A stretch of DNA of 64,000 bases from Flagellimonas maritima (GTDB taxonomy: Bacteria; Bacteroidota; Bacteroidia; Flavobacteriales; Flavobacteriaceae), in assembly GCF_003269425.1 (NCBI RefSeq), contig NZ_CP030104.1:3257001-3321000 (forward strand). Direction: 5' to 3'. Position numbers and translations under genes: made by a program. The notes under the pieces were generated by a model, which was not told where the DNA came from, searched no databases, and saw nothing but the letters and a program-made list of their open reading frames with translations. This document shows positions 34,474 to 42,767 of the stretch, piece by piece. Positions within the stretch are counted from its first letter, which is position 1. Every line of letters begins with the position of its first letter.

Positions 34474-35361
34474 ATGACTGAAACAAAAAGTAACAACGGA
34501 TTAAAGGTAATAGCTGGTTTGCTTGGTGTAGTTCTTTTAGGAACCATTATCTATACTGTGAGCTTATACCAAGATAAGAAAAAGACTACTAATGCACTTA
34601 CCCAAGAAAAGGAACTTGTTGTAGAAGACTTAAATAGCTTAAAATCTGAATACGATAAGGCTATTTTGGAAAGTAATGCCACAAATGAAGAATTGGTAGC
34701 TGCAAGGGACAATATTGCTAAATATATCGATTCTGTACAGGGCATGAAAGCTGATATTGCTTCTCTTTCCAGATATAGAAGACAAGTAAGTGTCCTAAAA
34801 GCTGAAAGAGAAAAATTATTGAAGCAAGTAGATTCCTTGACTACTTCAAATACATTTTTGGCCATGCAAAGAGACAGTACTTTCACTGAATTGGAAAAAC
34901 AAACAGTATTCAATGATTCTTTGGTCGTACAGAATACACAACTCGCAGATGCAGTTGAAAGAGGTTCTGCTTTGAGTCTTTCTACATTTACTGTTGACGC
35001 TGTTAAAGAAAGAAACAATGGCAAATTGGTTTCTACGTCCAGAGCCAAGTCAACTGATAAGTTTAAAGTATGTTTTACTATAGCTGACAATGTAATTGCT
35101 GAGGCCGGTGACAGAGAATTCTTTATTGAAGTACTTGATCCGCAGGGCAACGTTATGGGTGACAGCTTTACAAAGTCAAGCGAAGAAGGATCTTCGATTA
35201 CCTATAGTAAAGGAACTAATTTTTACTATGAAAACAGCTCTTTGGATGTATGTGATTACGTTAACAAACCTGCTTCAGATTTCCAGAAAGGAAATTACAT
35301 GGTAAATGTTTATGATAGCGGTTTAAAATTATTGGGAACTTCAAAGTTCGCTTTAAAATAA
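34474..35361 (+). CDS. Membrane-anchored coiled-coil protein, unknown function
   Basis: A 295-residue protein with a short cytoplasmic tail, one transmembrane helix (residues about 10-28, LKVIAGLLGVVLLGTIIYTV), a long coiled coil (about 32-160, rich in Glu, Lys and Leu heptads such as LVVEDLNSLKSEYDKAILE) and a C-terminal beta domain (about 170-295) with two cysteines (CFTI, DVCDYV) that could form a disulphide. Similar proteins are conserved in flavobacteria, but I know no function. It has its own terminator, shared in the opposite sense with fumC. A periplasmic spacer or envelope-linking role is plausible. Confidence 0.75.
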   Translation: MTETKSNNGLKVIAGLLGVVLLGTIIYTVSLYQDKKKTTNALTQEKELVVEDLNSLKSEYDKAILESNATNEELVAARDNIAKYIDSVQGMKADIASLSRYRRQVSVLKAEREKLLKQVDSLTTSNTFLAMQRDSTFTELEKQTVFNDSLVVQNTQLADAVERGSALSLSTFTVDAVKERNNGKLVSTSRAKSTDKFKVCFTIADNVIAEAGDREFFIEVLDPQGNVMGDSFTKSSEEGSSITYSKGTNFYYENSSLDVCDYVNKPASDFQKGNYMVNVYDSGLKLLGTSKFALK

Positions 35362-35383
35362 TATACACTATCCACATTTAATT

Positions 35384-35416
35384 AAAAAGCCCAGTTTTTA
35401 TAAACTGGGCTTTTTT
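35384..35416. terminator. Bidirectional terminator between coiled-coil gene and fumC
   Basis: A perfect 9-bp stem GCCCAGTTT / AAACTGGGC (35389-35397, 35402-35410) with a 4-nt loop, an A run before and a T run after. It serves the plus-strand coiled-coil gene and the minus-strand fumC, which ends at 35437. Confidence 0.88.
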
Positions 35417-35436
35417 CTTTTAATAGGAATTAGCGG

Positions 35437-36834
35437 TTATTTTAAACTACCGACCATATCTTCAGGTTTCACCCACGCTTCATATTCTTCCTCGGTAACA
35501 TAGCCCAAATTAATAGCCTCTTCTTTCAGAGTAGTACCATTTTTATGAGCGGTATTGGCAATTTCAGCTGCTTTATAATATCCAATTTTAGTGTTCAACG
35601 CGGTAACCAACATCAAAGAATTATTGAGGAGTTTTTTGATTACTTCGTGGTTTGGCTCGATTCCAATAGCACAATTGACATCAAAACTAATACAGGCATC
35701 ACCAATAAGTTGTGCTGATTGTAAAATATTTGCCGCCATCATCGGTTTGAAGACATTGAGTTCGTAGTGTCCTTGAGTACCGCCAACACTTACGGCTACA
35801 TCATTACCCATTACCTGCGCACATACCATGGTCAAAGCTTCACATTGCGTGGGATTTACTTTACCGGGCATAATGGAGCTGCCAGGCTCGTTTGCGGGGA
35901 TAATAATCTCACCGATTCCAGAACGTGGCCCAGAGGCCATCATACGTATATCATTGGCAATCTTATTTAGGGAAACGGCCAATTGTTTAAGAGCTCCGTG
36001 GCTTTCCACAATAGCATCATGCGCTGCCAATGCTTCAAATTTGTTTTCTGCTGTAATAAATGGAAGTTCGGTAAACTGTGCTATATACTTGGCTACTATA
36101 ACATCATATCCTTCAGGAGTATTTAATCCAGTTCCTACTGCAGTACCCCCGAGTGCTAACTCACTTAAATGCTCCAAAGTGTTTTTTAATGCTTTTAACC
36201 CGTGGTCTAATTGAGATGCATAACCGGAAAATTCCTGTCCTAAGGTAAGGGGAGTGGCATCCATTAAATGGGTGCGGCCAATTTTGACCACTTTTTTAAA
36301 TTCTTTCGATTTCCTGTTCATTGTGTCCCGCAACTGTTCAACTCCCGGAATCGTTAAATCCACAATCTTCTTGTATGCAGCAATATGCATTCCTGTAGGG
36401 AAGGTATCATTGGAAGATTGGCTTTTATTTACATCATCATTGGGTTGAATGGTTTTTTCGCCTTCACCAATTTTTTTGCCTGATATTTCATGGGCCCTAT
36501 TCGCTATTACCTCATTGACGTTCATATTGCTTTGCGTACCCGAGCCTGTTTGCCAAATCACCAAGGGAAATTGTTCGTCATGTTGCCCATCCAGAATTTC
36601 ATCACATACTTTAGCTATCAAATCCCGTTTTTCCACAGTAAGTACTCCAAGCTCGTGATTGGTGTACGCTGCCGCTTTTTTAAGATAGGCAAAACCATAG
36701 ATTACATCCAAGGGCATAGAGGCAGGAGAACCAATTTTAAAATTATTGCGGGAACGCTCTGTTTGTGCTCCCCAGTATTTATCAGATGGCACTTTTACCT
36801 CGCCCATCGTATCTTTTTCTATTCTAAAGCTCAT
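35437..36834 (-). CDS. fumC: Class II fumarate hydratase FumC
   Basis: The iron-independent TCA-cycle enzyme that interconverts fumarate and malate, a cytoplasmic tetramer. The 465 residues have the superfamily signature [13 protein letters not shown] (near 317), the substrate motifs [14 protein letters not shown] (near 97), NDTFPTGMH and the catalytic-histidine segment [16 protein letters not shown]. The N terminus [16 protein letters not shown] is standard. It is a single gene with its own -7 box upstream and a shared terminator downstream. Aspartase and argininosuccinate lyase differ in these motifs, so the call is firm. Confidence 0.95.
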   Translation of the reverse strand: MSFRIEKDTMGEVKVPSDKYWGAQTERSRNNFKIGSPASMPLDVIYGFAYLKKAAAYTNHELGVLTVEKRDLIAKVCDEILDGQHDEQFPLVIWQTGSGTQSNMNVNEVIANRAHEISGKKIGEGEKTIQPNDDVNKSQSSNDTFPTGMHIAAYKKIVDLTIPGVEQLRDTMNRKSKEFKKVVKIGRTHLMDATPLTLGQEFSGYASQLDHGLKALKNTLEHLSELALGGTAVGTGLNTPEGYDVIVAKYIAQFTELPFITAENKFEALAAHDAIVESHGALKQLAVSLNKIANDIRMMASGPRSGIGEIIIPANEPGSSIMPGKVNPTQCEALTMVCAQVMGNDVAVSVGGTQGHYELNVFKPMMAANILQSAQLIGDACISFDVNCAIGIEPNHEVIKKLLNNSLMLVTALNTKIGYYKAAEIANTAHKNGTTLKEEAINLGYVTEEEYEAWVKPEDMVGSLK

Positions 36835-36853
36835 TTCTCAAATTTTATATGTA

Positions 36854-36861
36854 CAAAGTTA
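36854..36861 (-). promoter_or_regulatory. -7 box of fumC
   Basis: On the minus strand this reads TAACTTTG, a TAnnTTTG match 19 nt before the fumC ATG at 36834. A second box in the opposite sense (TACATTTG, 36893-36900) faces right; what it would transcribe is unclear. Confidence 0.45.
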
Positions 36862-37064
36862 GGTGTTGTACGTTAAAATTTTATGACATCTTTACATTTG
36901 TACATTTTTATTTGAAAATTTCTTCGAAGACTCTACTTCGGGATTTCTGATTTACCTCTCCTAGGGAGAAGTGGGAACTAACTTTTTAGGCAGCTTAGGG
37001 TAAGGTACCATATAAAATTTTCGTTCTCGACGACAATCGGCAACCAAAATTTTTTATTTTGAGA

Positions 37065-37097
37065 TTTGTTTTTTTTGAGGATTTCAAACTATCTTTG
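37065..37097 (+). promoter_or_regulatory. Promoter of the 57-residue membrane protein gene
   Basis: TTTG (37065-37068) and TATCTTTG (37090-37097) are 21 nt apart and match -33 and -7. A long frame would allow a start at 37059, but that lies upstream of this promoter; the ATG at 37116 is therefore the start. Confidence 0.65.
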
Positions 37098-37115
37098 TAC
37101 AACAAAAGAAAAAAC

Positions 37116-37289
37116 ATGTTTGAATTTGACCAATATTTAGGTTTTTTAGCTTTTTTGACTATTTTGACAATAGGTTTTTGGTTAATGATTTTCTTATTGA
37201 CATTTGTAGTACCTTATTGGTTGTTCGGGAATTTAATGGAGATGTACAAAGAAAGACGTGAAGCTAAAAGAGCTGCGCGCAACGAATAA
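37116..37289 (+). CDS. Small membrane protein with basic C-terminal tail
   Basis: A 57-residue protein. The first 40 residues hold one long or two short hydrophobic helices (YLGFLAFLTILTIGFWLMIF, then LLTFVVPYWLFGNL), and the remainder is strongly basic and amphipathic (KERREAKRAARNE), so it would sit on the cytoplasmic face. A good promoter lies upstream and a strong terminator right after the stop, which makes it a genuine monocistronic gene and not a chance frame. I know no family name or function. Confidence 0.72.
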   Translation: MFEFDQYLGFLAFLTILTIGFWLMIFLLTFVVPYWLFGNLMEMYKERREAKRAARNE

Positions 37290-37316
37290 AAAAGAGGCTT
37301 TTTGCCTCTTTCTTTT
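37288..37316. terminator. Terminator between small membrane protein gene and outer-membrane protein gene
   Basis: Perfect 8-bp stem AAAGAGGC / GCCTCTTT (37291-37298, 37304-37311), loop TTTTT. The A-rich left and T-rich right sides allow use in both directions; the convergent outer-membrane protein gene ends at 37316. Confidence 0.82.
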
Positions 37317-39835
37317 TATCCATCAAATTCCATATCCTCGTCACCTCTACCTCGGCCTTCCCGTCTATTTCTCTCGTTTTGGGTTTGATTGAACCTATAC
37401 AAAAACGATAGCGTTAGCTGTCTTTCCCTAAACTGAAACTCACTATCCGTTAAAACGTTTTCCGTTCTGGTTTCCGTAATACGCTTTCTTGAATTAAAAA
37501 CATCACTCACATTCAAGGAAAGTGTGGCCTTATCTTTTACGATATCTTTGCTGAGTGCCAGGTTAGTGCTCAATATCCCCTTGTTGACATTCTGTGCATC
37601 GACTCTTCTTCCACGGTATAGTGCATTGGTCTGAAAGTCAATTTTTCCAGGAAACGGTATTTTAGCACTCAAGCGGCTAAACCACGTAAAGTTATCCGCA
37701 TCGAAATTTTGGGAAACCTGTTCGCCCAAAAAGTTTGTAAATGTGAAATTGCCCCGTAGCTGTTGTTGAAATAAATTCAGGTTCAAAGTTAACCGCCAAT
37801 CCTTTTTTGGAGTATAGGTCGTTGTCAATTCACCACCAAATCTCGTATCGGTGGCCAGATTGATGGGGGTTCGCACCTGTATGGGAACAATTATAGGGTT
37901 TGCCGCGTCATCTGGGTTTTCGATTTCAACAAAATCTCCCGTTTCTTGGGTAATAAATTGAAAAACCCCCGTAGAACGATTGTAATATCCAGAAGTCGTC
38001 AATGTGATTTTATCCCATCGTTTTATATATCCTAGATCAAACACATTGGTATATGTTGGGTCCAGATTTGGATTTCCCTGAAATAGATTTGTATTACTGG
38101 ATCGCGAAGGAAAAGGATTTATAAATCTAGAGCGAGGTCTTCTTAACCTCTTGCTATAACTGACGGTAAATTGCTCATATTCTGATAGTTCATAACCAAA
38201 AAACAAAGAGGGAAACCAATCAATATAGTCTTTTTCGGATACGTCGTTCGTATTCACCAGCGCTATACCGATATCTGAAGCTTCCATTCTCATACCCCCA
38301 AGAATACTGAACTTATCAATTTTGGTTCCCAACTGGGCATAGGCAGCGTTCACATATTCCTTATAGATGAGTTCGTTGCTAAAATCAGGATCGGGGTTCA
38401 ATATATCATCATCTAGAATACCAAAAACGAAATCGGTGGTGAAGGTATTGAAAGTACCTCTGTAGCCTACCTCGAACTGTGATTCGTTGTCCTTACCAAA
38501 AGGATGTACATAATCGAATTGTGCCAATTGGTTTATCTGGCTTTCATCATTTATGGTCTGTTCCGTTGGGAGCTGGATATTATCACCAAGTACAACTTCC
38601 CTGATAACCGAGTTTTCAATGTCCAATCCTTTGGAATATTGATAATCGGCGGTCAATAACTTTCCGTCTCTTTTAAATTTTTTCTGATAGTTTACGGAGT
38701 ATTGGATATTCTCGTCAAATTCATTTTCGTTGGTGAAACGATTACGTTCTATGGTCGGATTTCGTAATGCATCAAAATTGAAGAAATCTACGTCTACCGT
38801 ATTATCGCCGTTTGACCTTCGGTATACGAATGAATTTGTAATACTGCTTTGCGTGTCTTCATCCAGGAATATTTCAAAACCAATATTTGTATTGATTCCG
38901 TCATCTTCACGTTGGTACTCTCTAAACTCATCTTGAAAGCTTTCCGTATTTTCATTTGCATCAAAATTTTCTTGAAGAAACTGGGCATTTCCGGGAGCAT
39001 TTCTGTAGCGGTACGTGGTAGTGGTAAAAATATTGAAACGATCACGTCTAAGGTTCAAGCTCAAGGCACTTCCGAAATTATCTGGATATCCTGCAAACGC
39101 ATTTATAGAACCATTAAGTCCAGCAGTTTTGTTCTGCCTTAAAATAATATTTAGAATACCTGCCGTGCCTTCCGCATCGTAACGGGCAGAAGGGTTTGTG
39201 ATGACCTCGACTTTTTCAATGGCATCTGCCGGCAATTGCTGTAACGCATCTGGACTTAGGCCCGATAGGGCAGAGGGTTTTCCGTTTATCAATATCCGAA
39301 CACTTTCATTGCCCCTTAAACTAATATTTCCTTCAACATCTACGGTAACGGAAGGTACGTTGTCCAGTACATCAGTTACGGAACCGCCTTTTACGGTAAG
39401 GTCGCTCCCAACATTATATACTTTTTTATCCAGACGAAGCTCGACCGTAGTACGCTCGCCCACAACTTCTACGTCTTCCAGTTGCTCTACATCAATAGTG
39501 AGTTCTATAGTGCCTAAATCGGTAGAGGTTCTTAATGTTTGTGATTTGAGTTCGTAAGTTTTATAAGTAATATATTCTACACGTATATTAAAAACGCCTG
39601 GAAATATTTCTATATCAAAACGGCCGGACTCATCTGTAATTCCCCCGGTTATTTTTTCAGGGTTTCCGACTCGTTGTAATACCAAAGTTGCATACTCTAG
39701 AGATTGTCCCGTATCCTTATCTATGACGTTGCCTGTTATTTTTATGGGGGAAGGTCGGCTGCCCTGTCTTTGTGGTCTTTGTGCTATTGTTAAAAATGTG
39801 GTTAGCAGTAAAAAGGACAATAGCAGTTTTTTCAT
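37316..39835 (-). CDS. Outer-membrane beta-barrel protein with regulatory-like and plug domains (TonB-receptor-like)
   Basis: An 839-residue envelope protein: signal peptide (1-18), a Gln/Arg-rich linker, a carboxypeptidase-like regulatory domain (about 32-115, ITGNVIDKDTGQSLEYATL), a plug (about 120-235, LDNVPSVTVDVEGNISLRGNESVRILING and NPSARYDAEGTAGILNIILR) and a long beta barrel ending in the aromatic LTLSFLYRFNQ followed by an Arg/Glu/Asp tail. This is the outer-membrane beta-barrel family 3 pattern. No SusD-like partner is adjacent, so glycan import in the SusCD manner is unlikely. It follows the lysine-tailed secreted protein gene by 1 nt and they are co-expressed. The substrate is unknown. 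Confidence 0.88.
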   Translation of the reverse strand: MKKLLLSFLLLTTFLTIAQRPQRQGSRPSPIKITGNVIDKDTGQSLEYATLVLQRVGNPEKITGGITDESGRFDIEIFPGVFNIRVEYITYKTYELKSQTLRTSTDLGTIELTIDVEQLEDVEVVGERTTVELRLDKKVYNVGSDLTVKGGSVTDVLDNVPSVTVDVEGNISLRGNESVRILINGKPSALSGLSPDALQQLPADAIEKVEVITNPSARYDAEGTAGILNIILRQNKTAGLNGSINAFAGYPDNFGSALSLNLRRDRFNIFTTTTYRYRNAPGNAQFLQENFDANENTESFQDEFREYQREDDGINTNIGFEIFLDEDTQSSITNSFVYRRSNGDNTVDVDFFNFDALRNPTIERNRFTNENEFDENIQYSVNYQKKFKRDGKLLTADYQYSKGLDIENSVIREVVLGDNIQLPTEQTINDESQINQLAQFDYVHPFGKDNESQFEVGYRGTFNTFTTDFVFGILDDDILNPDPDFSNELIYKEYVNAAYAQLGTKIDKFSILGGMRMEASDIGIALVNTNDVSEKDYIDWFPSLFFGYELSEYEQFTVSYSKRLRRPRSRFINPFPSRSSNTNLFQGNPNLDPTYTNVFDLGYIKRWDKITLTTSGYYNRSTGVFQFITQETGDFVEIENPDDAANPIIVPIQVRTPINLATDTRFGGELTTTYTPKKDWRLTLNLNLFQQQLRGNFTFTNFLGEQVSQNFDADNFTWFSRLSAKIPFPGKIDFQTNALYRGRRVDAQNVNKGILSTNLALSKDIVKDKATLSLNVSDVFNSRKRITETRTENVLTDSEFQFRERQLTLSFLYRFNQTQNERNRREGRGRGDEDMEFDG

Positions 39836-39836
39836 T

Positions 39837-40295
39837 TCAGTCTTTGGATTTTTTCTTTTTCTTTTTTTTCTTTTTGGCCTTGAACTTGTTTTCTTGAAGG
39901 TCTAAATAAGCTTCGTACTTTTCTTCTGGAAGTCCGTTCTTAATTTCTTCGTTCTGGCTTTTACCGATTTTCTCCAATTCTTCCCTCATTTTTTGAGGCT
40001 CTAATTTCAATATTTGAAGCTCTATACGCTGCTGAACATATTTGACTAACGTAGTTTTGACTACTGCTTCTTCAAATGGATCAAGTTCCAATGCTTCTGT
40101 AATAGAAGGCATACGCTGTTCCACCATTTCTTCAGCGGTAAGGGGTTCCGGTTTTTCCGGTGCTTGCTGTGCTTGTGGAATGGGGTTTCGCTGTTGTTGT
40201 CTGCCAAATCTATTCCCAAACTGTGCGGATACGGTCGAGGTATAGGTAACTGCCAATAAAAATGTGATAATGCAAACAGAATGTACATTTTTCAT
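39837..40295 (-). CDS. Secreted helical protein with a poly-lysine C terminus
   Basis: A 152-residue product with a signal peptide (1-24, STVSAQ), a short Gln/Pro-rich linker, a helical middle (about 55-130, with AEEMVEQRMPSITEALELDPFEEAVV and repeated Glu/Lys) and a tail with ten lysines in a row or nearly so (KFKAKKKKKKKKK). The middle resembles the helical LTXXQ/Spy-like periplasmic proteins, but I would not assign it. The gene ends 1 nt before the outer-membrane beta-barrel gene, so the two probably work together. The tail is encoded by long A-rich runs and could vary in length by slippage. Confidence 0.75.
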   Translation of the reverse strand: MKNVHSVCIITFLLAVTYTSTVSAQFGNRFGRQQQRNPIPQAQQAPEKPEPLTAEEMVEQRMPSITEALELDPFEEAVVKTTLVKYVQQRIELQILKLEPQKMREELEKIGKSQNEEIKNGLPEEKYEAYLDLQENKFKAKKKKKKKKKSKD

Positions 40296-40371
40296 GATGT
40301 TGATCTTGAGTATGACTTTAAAGTTAAGTGAAGGTTTGATCCAATTTGGTTAAACTTATGTTAAGCGCATT

Positions 40372-40713
40372 TTACAGCAAATCTTTGATTTTTTCAGCCG
40401 GTCTACCAATCACAGCTTTTTCTCCTTTTACGATAATGGGTCTTTCAATCAATTTTGGATTTGCTACCATGGCATCCAGTACTTCATCATCAGACAAGAG
40501 ACGATTTCTATAGTTTTCTTTCCAGATTGTTTCGTTTTTACGGACCAAATTTTCAGGTGTTATTTCCAAACAACGTATCACTTCCCTTAATTCTTCCTTC
40601 GATGGAACATTCTCCAAATACCGTACCACTTCAAATTCTTGACCGGATTTTTCTAAAACTTCCAGCCCTTCCCTGGATTTTCTACATCTTGGATTATGGT
40701 AAATTTTTATCAT
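40372..40713 (-). CDS. arsC: ArsC/Spx-family thioredoxin-fold protein, arsenate reductase-like
   Basis: A 113-residue protein with the ArsC glutaredoxin-type fold. The catalytic cysteine is C9 in YHNPRCRKS, and the arginine cluster that binds the oxyanion is represented by the C-terminal RPIIVKGEKAVIGRP. That arrangement is of the glutathione-type arsenate reductase group (YffB/ArsC). There is no arsB, arsA or arsR nearby; it sits 11 nt after prfB and is read from its message. The housekeeping setting means the actual role may be general thiol chemistry rather than arsenic resistance. Confidence 0.85.
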   Translation of the reverse strand: MIKIYHNPRCRKSREGLEVLEKSGQEFEVVRYLENVPSKEELREVIRCLEITPENLVRKNETIWKENYRNRLLSDDEVLDAMVANPKLIERPIIVKGEKAVIGRPAEKIKDLL

Positions 40714-40724
40714 AGCTTTTATAT

Positions 40725-41820
40725 TTAGTCGTCGCGCTGCCCCATCATCATAAGGAATGCCTTTAAGAACGCATTTATATCACCGTCCATAACGGCATCG
40801 ACATTGCCGGTCTCCTCTGCCGTTCTAACGTCTTTAACAAGTTTATAGGGGTGCATTACGTAGTTCCTGATTTGTGAGCCCCATTCGATTTTCATTTTAG
40901 AGGACTCGATTTCCGCCCTGGCCTCTTGTTTTTTGCGTAGCTCAATTTCATATAACTGAGATTTTAGCATCTTCATTGCGGTAGCTCTATTGTCATGTTG
41001 CGAACGTGAATCCGAACAGGAAATCTGAATGCCCGTAGGCTTATGGACCAACTGTACTTTGGTCTCTACTTTGTTCACATTTTGTCCACCAGCTCCGCTG
41101 GATCGTGCAGTCGTAATTTCAATGTCAGACGGATTTACATCAATTTCAATAGTATCATCAACTAATGGATATACATAAACAGAGGCAAAAGAGGTGTGTC
41201 TCTTGGCATTGCTGTCAAAAGGAGAGATTCGTACTAAACGGTGTACACCATTTTCTCCCTTTAGCCAACCAAAGGCAAATTCACCATCAATTTGAAGCGT
41301 AACGGTTTTTATGCCTGCCACATCGCCTTCTTGGTAGTTGAGTTCTTTTACCTTATAGCCATTTTTTTCACTCCACATTAGATACATTCGCATGAGCATA
41401 GCGGCCCAATCACAACTTTCTGTACCACCGGCACCAGCCGTTATCTGTAAAACTGCGGTGAGTTCATCGCCTTCGTCCGAAAGCATGTTCTTGAACTCGA
41501 GATTTTCGATGGCAAGAACCGCTTTATCGTGTTGTTGGGTCACTTCCTCTTCAGAAACTTCCCCAGCTTCTTGAAATTCCAGCAATACACCCAAATCTGC
41601 AATCAGGGTTTTGGCAGCGTTAAAGTCCTCTACCCACTTTTTTTTGGAATTGAGTACCTGCATCTGTACCTGTGCTTCTTGCGGATTGTCCCAAAACCCT
41701 GGGGCAAGGGTCTTTTCTTCCTCGTTCTCTATTTCAATAAGTTTGGCATCAATGTCAAAGATACCTCCTTAACGCACCAAGGCGCTCAATAAGACCCTTC
41801 TGCTGATCTGTAGTTATCAT
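40725..41820 (-). CDS. prfB: Peptide chain release factor 2, expressed by programmed +1 frameshift
   Basis: RF2 recognises UGA and UAA and triggers peptide release. The first 21 codons (from the ATG at 41820, [21 protein letters not shown]) end at an in-frame TGA (41757-41755). The site AGG AGG TAT CTT TGA C has an internal Shine-Dalgarno AGGAGG three nt before the slippery CTT, as in E. coli; a +1 shift then reads GAC ATT GAT and continues for 343 codons, giving about 364 residues. The stop-codon recognition motif SPF (RISPFDSN) and the peptidyl-hydrolysis motif GGQ ([10 protein letters not shown]) are intact. The mechanism makes RF2 self-regulating. The gene has its own -7 box and is followed closely by arsC. 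Reading only the second frame from an internal ATG would lose the first 50 or so residues. Confidence 0.95.
41754..41769 (-). promoter_or_regulatory. prfB programmed +1 frameshift site
   Basis: Minus strand: Shine-Dalgarno-like AGGAGG (41769-41764), then TAT, CTT (41760-41758), TGA (41757-41755), C. RF2 shortage lets the ribosome slip from CTT to TTT and go on in the +1 frame. Confidence 0.95.
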
Positions 41821-41836
41821 TCAATAAAATTTTGGG

Positions 41837-41844
41837 CAAAAATA
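41837..41844 (-). promoter_or_regulatory. -7 box of prfB
   Basis: On the minus strand this reads TATTTTTG, ending 16 nt before the ATG at 41820. It supports the long prfB start upstream of the frameshift site. No -33 TTTG is seen. Confidence 0.55.
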
Positions 41845-41870
41845 CGCTTCTTTATGGATATATGTAGTGT

Positions 41871-42728
41871 CTATTGTTGTTGTGATGCTTGCACTTCCAC
41901 ACTATGTTCCGTTTCGTTCCAACCGTTCGAATAAACCACACCTTTAATTGGAGGGCAATCCGAATAATCTTTTCCATGCGCCACTTTAAGATGATTCTCG
42001 TTCACCAAAAGATTATTTGTTGGGTCGAACCCTATCCAACCAACATCTGGAACAAATGCTTCTACCCATGCATGCATTTGGGAATCTCCAAAATATCCGT
42101 TGCCTTGATGTAAGTATCCAGAAACGTAACGTGTTGGAACGTGGTTCTCCCGCGCTATGGCGCAAAATAGGTGACTAAAATCCTGGCAGACGCCATTTTT
42201 CTTTAGAATTATAGTGTCCAGTGTAGTATCTACGTCGGTAACCCCAGCTTTAAAATCTATATACTCGAACGTCCAAGTATTCAGTTCGATTAAATTATCG
42301 AAAATCGATTTCGTTTTATCAAAACTGAACAATGACGTATTTTTTAGGGGCAGTTTGGTAAACCTCGTCTTTCTTAAGAAAGGTTCGTGTTCTGTTTTAA
42401 AGGCTATCTCCAGAATACTTTTATAACCTTTGGCAATATCTTGATCGACTTCAAAATTAAAAGGATTGATCTCTTGTTTGATGACCTTGAATTTCGCTTT
42501 GAACGAAATGGTCTTGAAACTTACTTCTGGATGCACCCGAATCACCTTAAAACCTAAACCATTTATTGACAAACCATTGAATACGTTGAGGCTATTTTCA
42601 AAATTCCAATGCACAAGTTGCTGTGTGCCATTGTCTTCCGGAATAATACAAAATTGCCAAAAAGCCTTGAATACGCTATTCTCATAAGTATTTTTGGCAC
42701 TGTACGTGACCGTATATTCAAGGGACAT
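41871..42728 (-). CDS. Transglutaminase-like cysteine peptidase of the ATP-grasp/alpha-E module
   Basis: A 285-residue cytoplasmic papain-like protein: an N-terminal beta region (1-120; the transglutaminase N-terminal domain) and a catalytic domain with the triad cysteine in KKNGVCQDFSHLFCAIAR (near residue 182), histidine in SQMHAWVEAFV and aspartate in IGFDPTNN. Proteins of this type are regularly coded next to a circularly permuted ATP-grasp ligase and an alpha-E protein, as here. The ligase would join amino acids or peptides and this enzyme would cut or transfer amide bonds. It is the last gene of the three, with 39 nt before it. Substrate not known. Confidence 0.87.
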   Translation of the reverse strand: MSLEYTVTYSAKNTYENSVFKAFWQFCIIPEDNGTQQLVHWNFENSLNVFNGLSINGLGFKVIRVHPEVSFKTISFKAKFKVIKQEINPFNFEVDQDIAKGYKSILEIAFKTEHEPFLRKTRFTKLPLKNTSLFSFDKTKSIFDNLIELNTWTFEYIDFKAGVTDVDTTLDTIILKKNGVCQDFSHLFCAIARENHVPTRYVSGYLHQGNGYFGDSQMHAWVEAFVPDVGWIGFDPTNNLLVNENHLKVAHGKDYSDCPPIKGVVYSNGWNETEHSVEVQASQQQ

Positions 42729-42767
42729 ATTAAATTGGATTGACTTGTTAACGAATACAAAGCAAAA

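Noticed and set aside
37316..40295. SusCD polysaccharide utilisation locus
   Set aside because: The barrel protein lacks an adjacent SusD-like lipoprotein and no glycoside hydrolase or sulfatase gene is near.
40372..40713. Arsenic resistance operon
   Set aside because: Only the thioredoxin-fold protein is present; no ArsR, ArsB/Acr3 or ArsA gene, and the neighbour is prfB.
40725..41663. prfB as a truncated gene or pseudogene
   Set aside because: The apparent interruption is the standard programmed frameshift with its Shine-Dalgarno element, and both parts align to RF2.
41529..41792. Plus-strand frame across the 5' part of prfB
   Set aside because: It is the complement of the RF2 N-terminal region; the frameshift reading gives a full, conserved protein on the minus strand.
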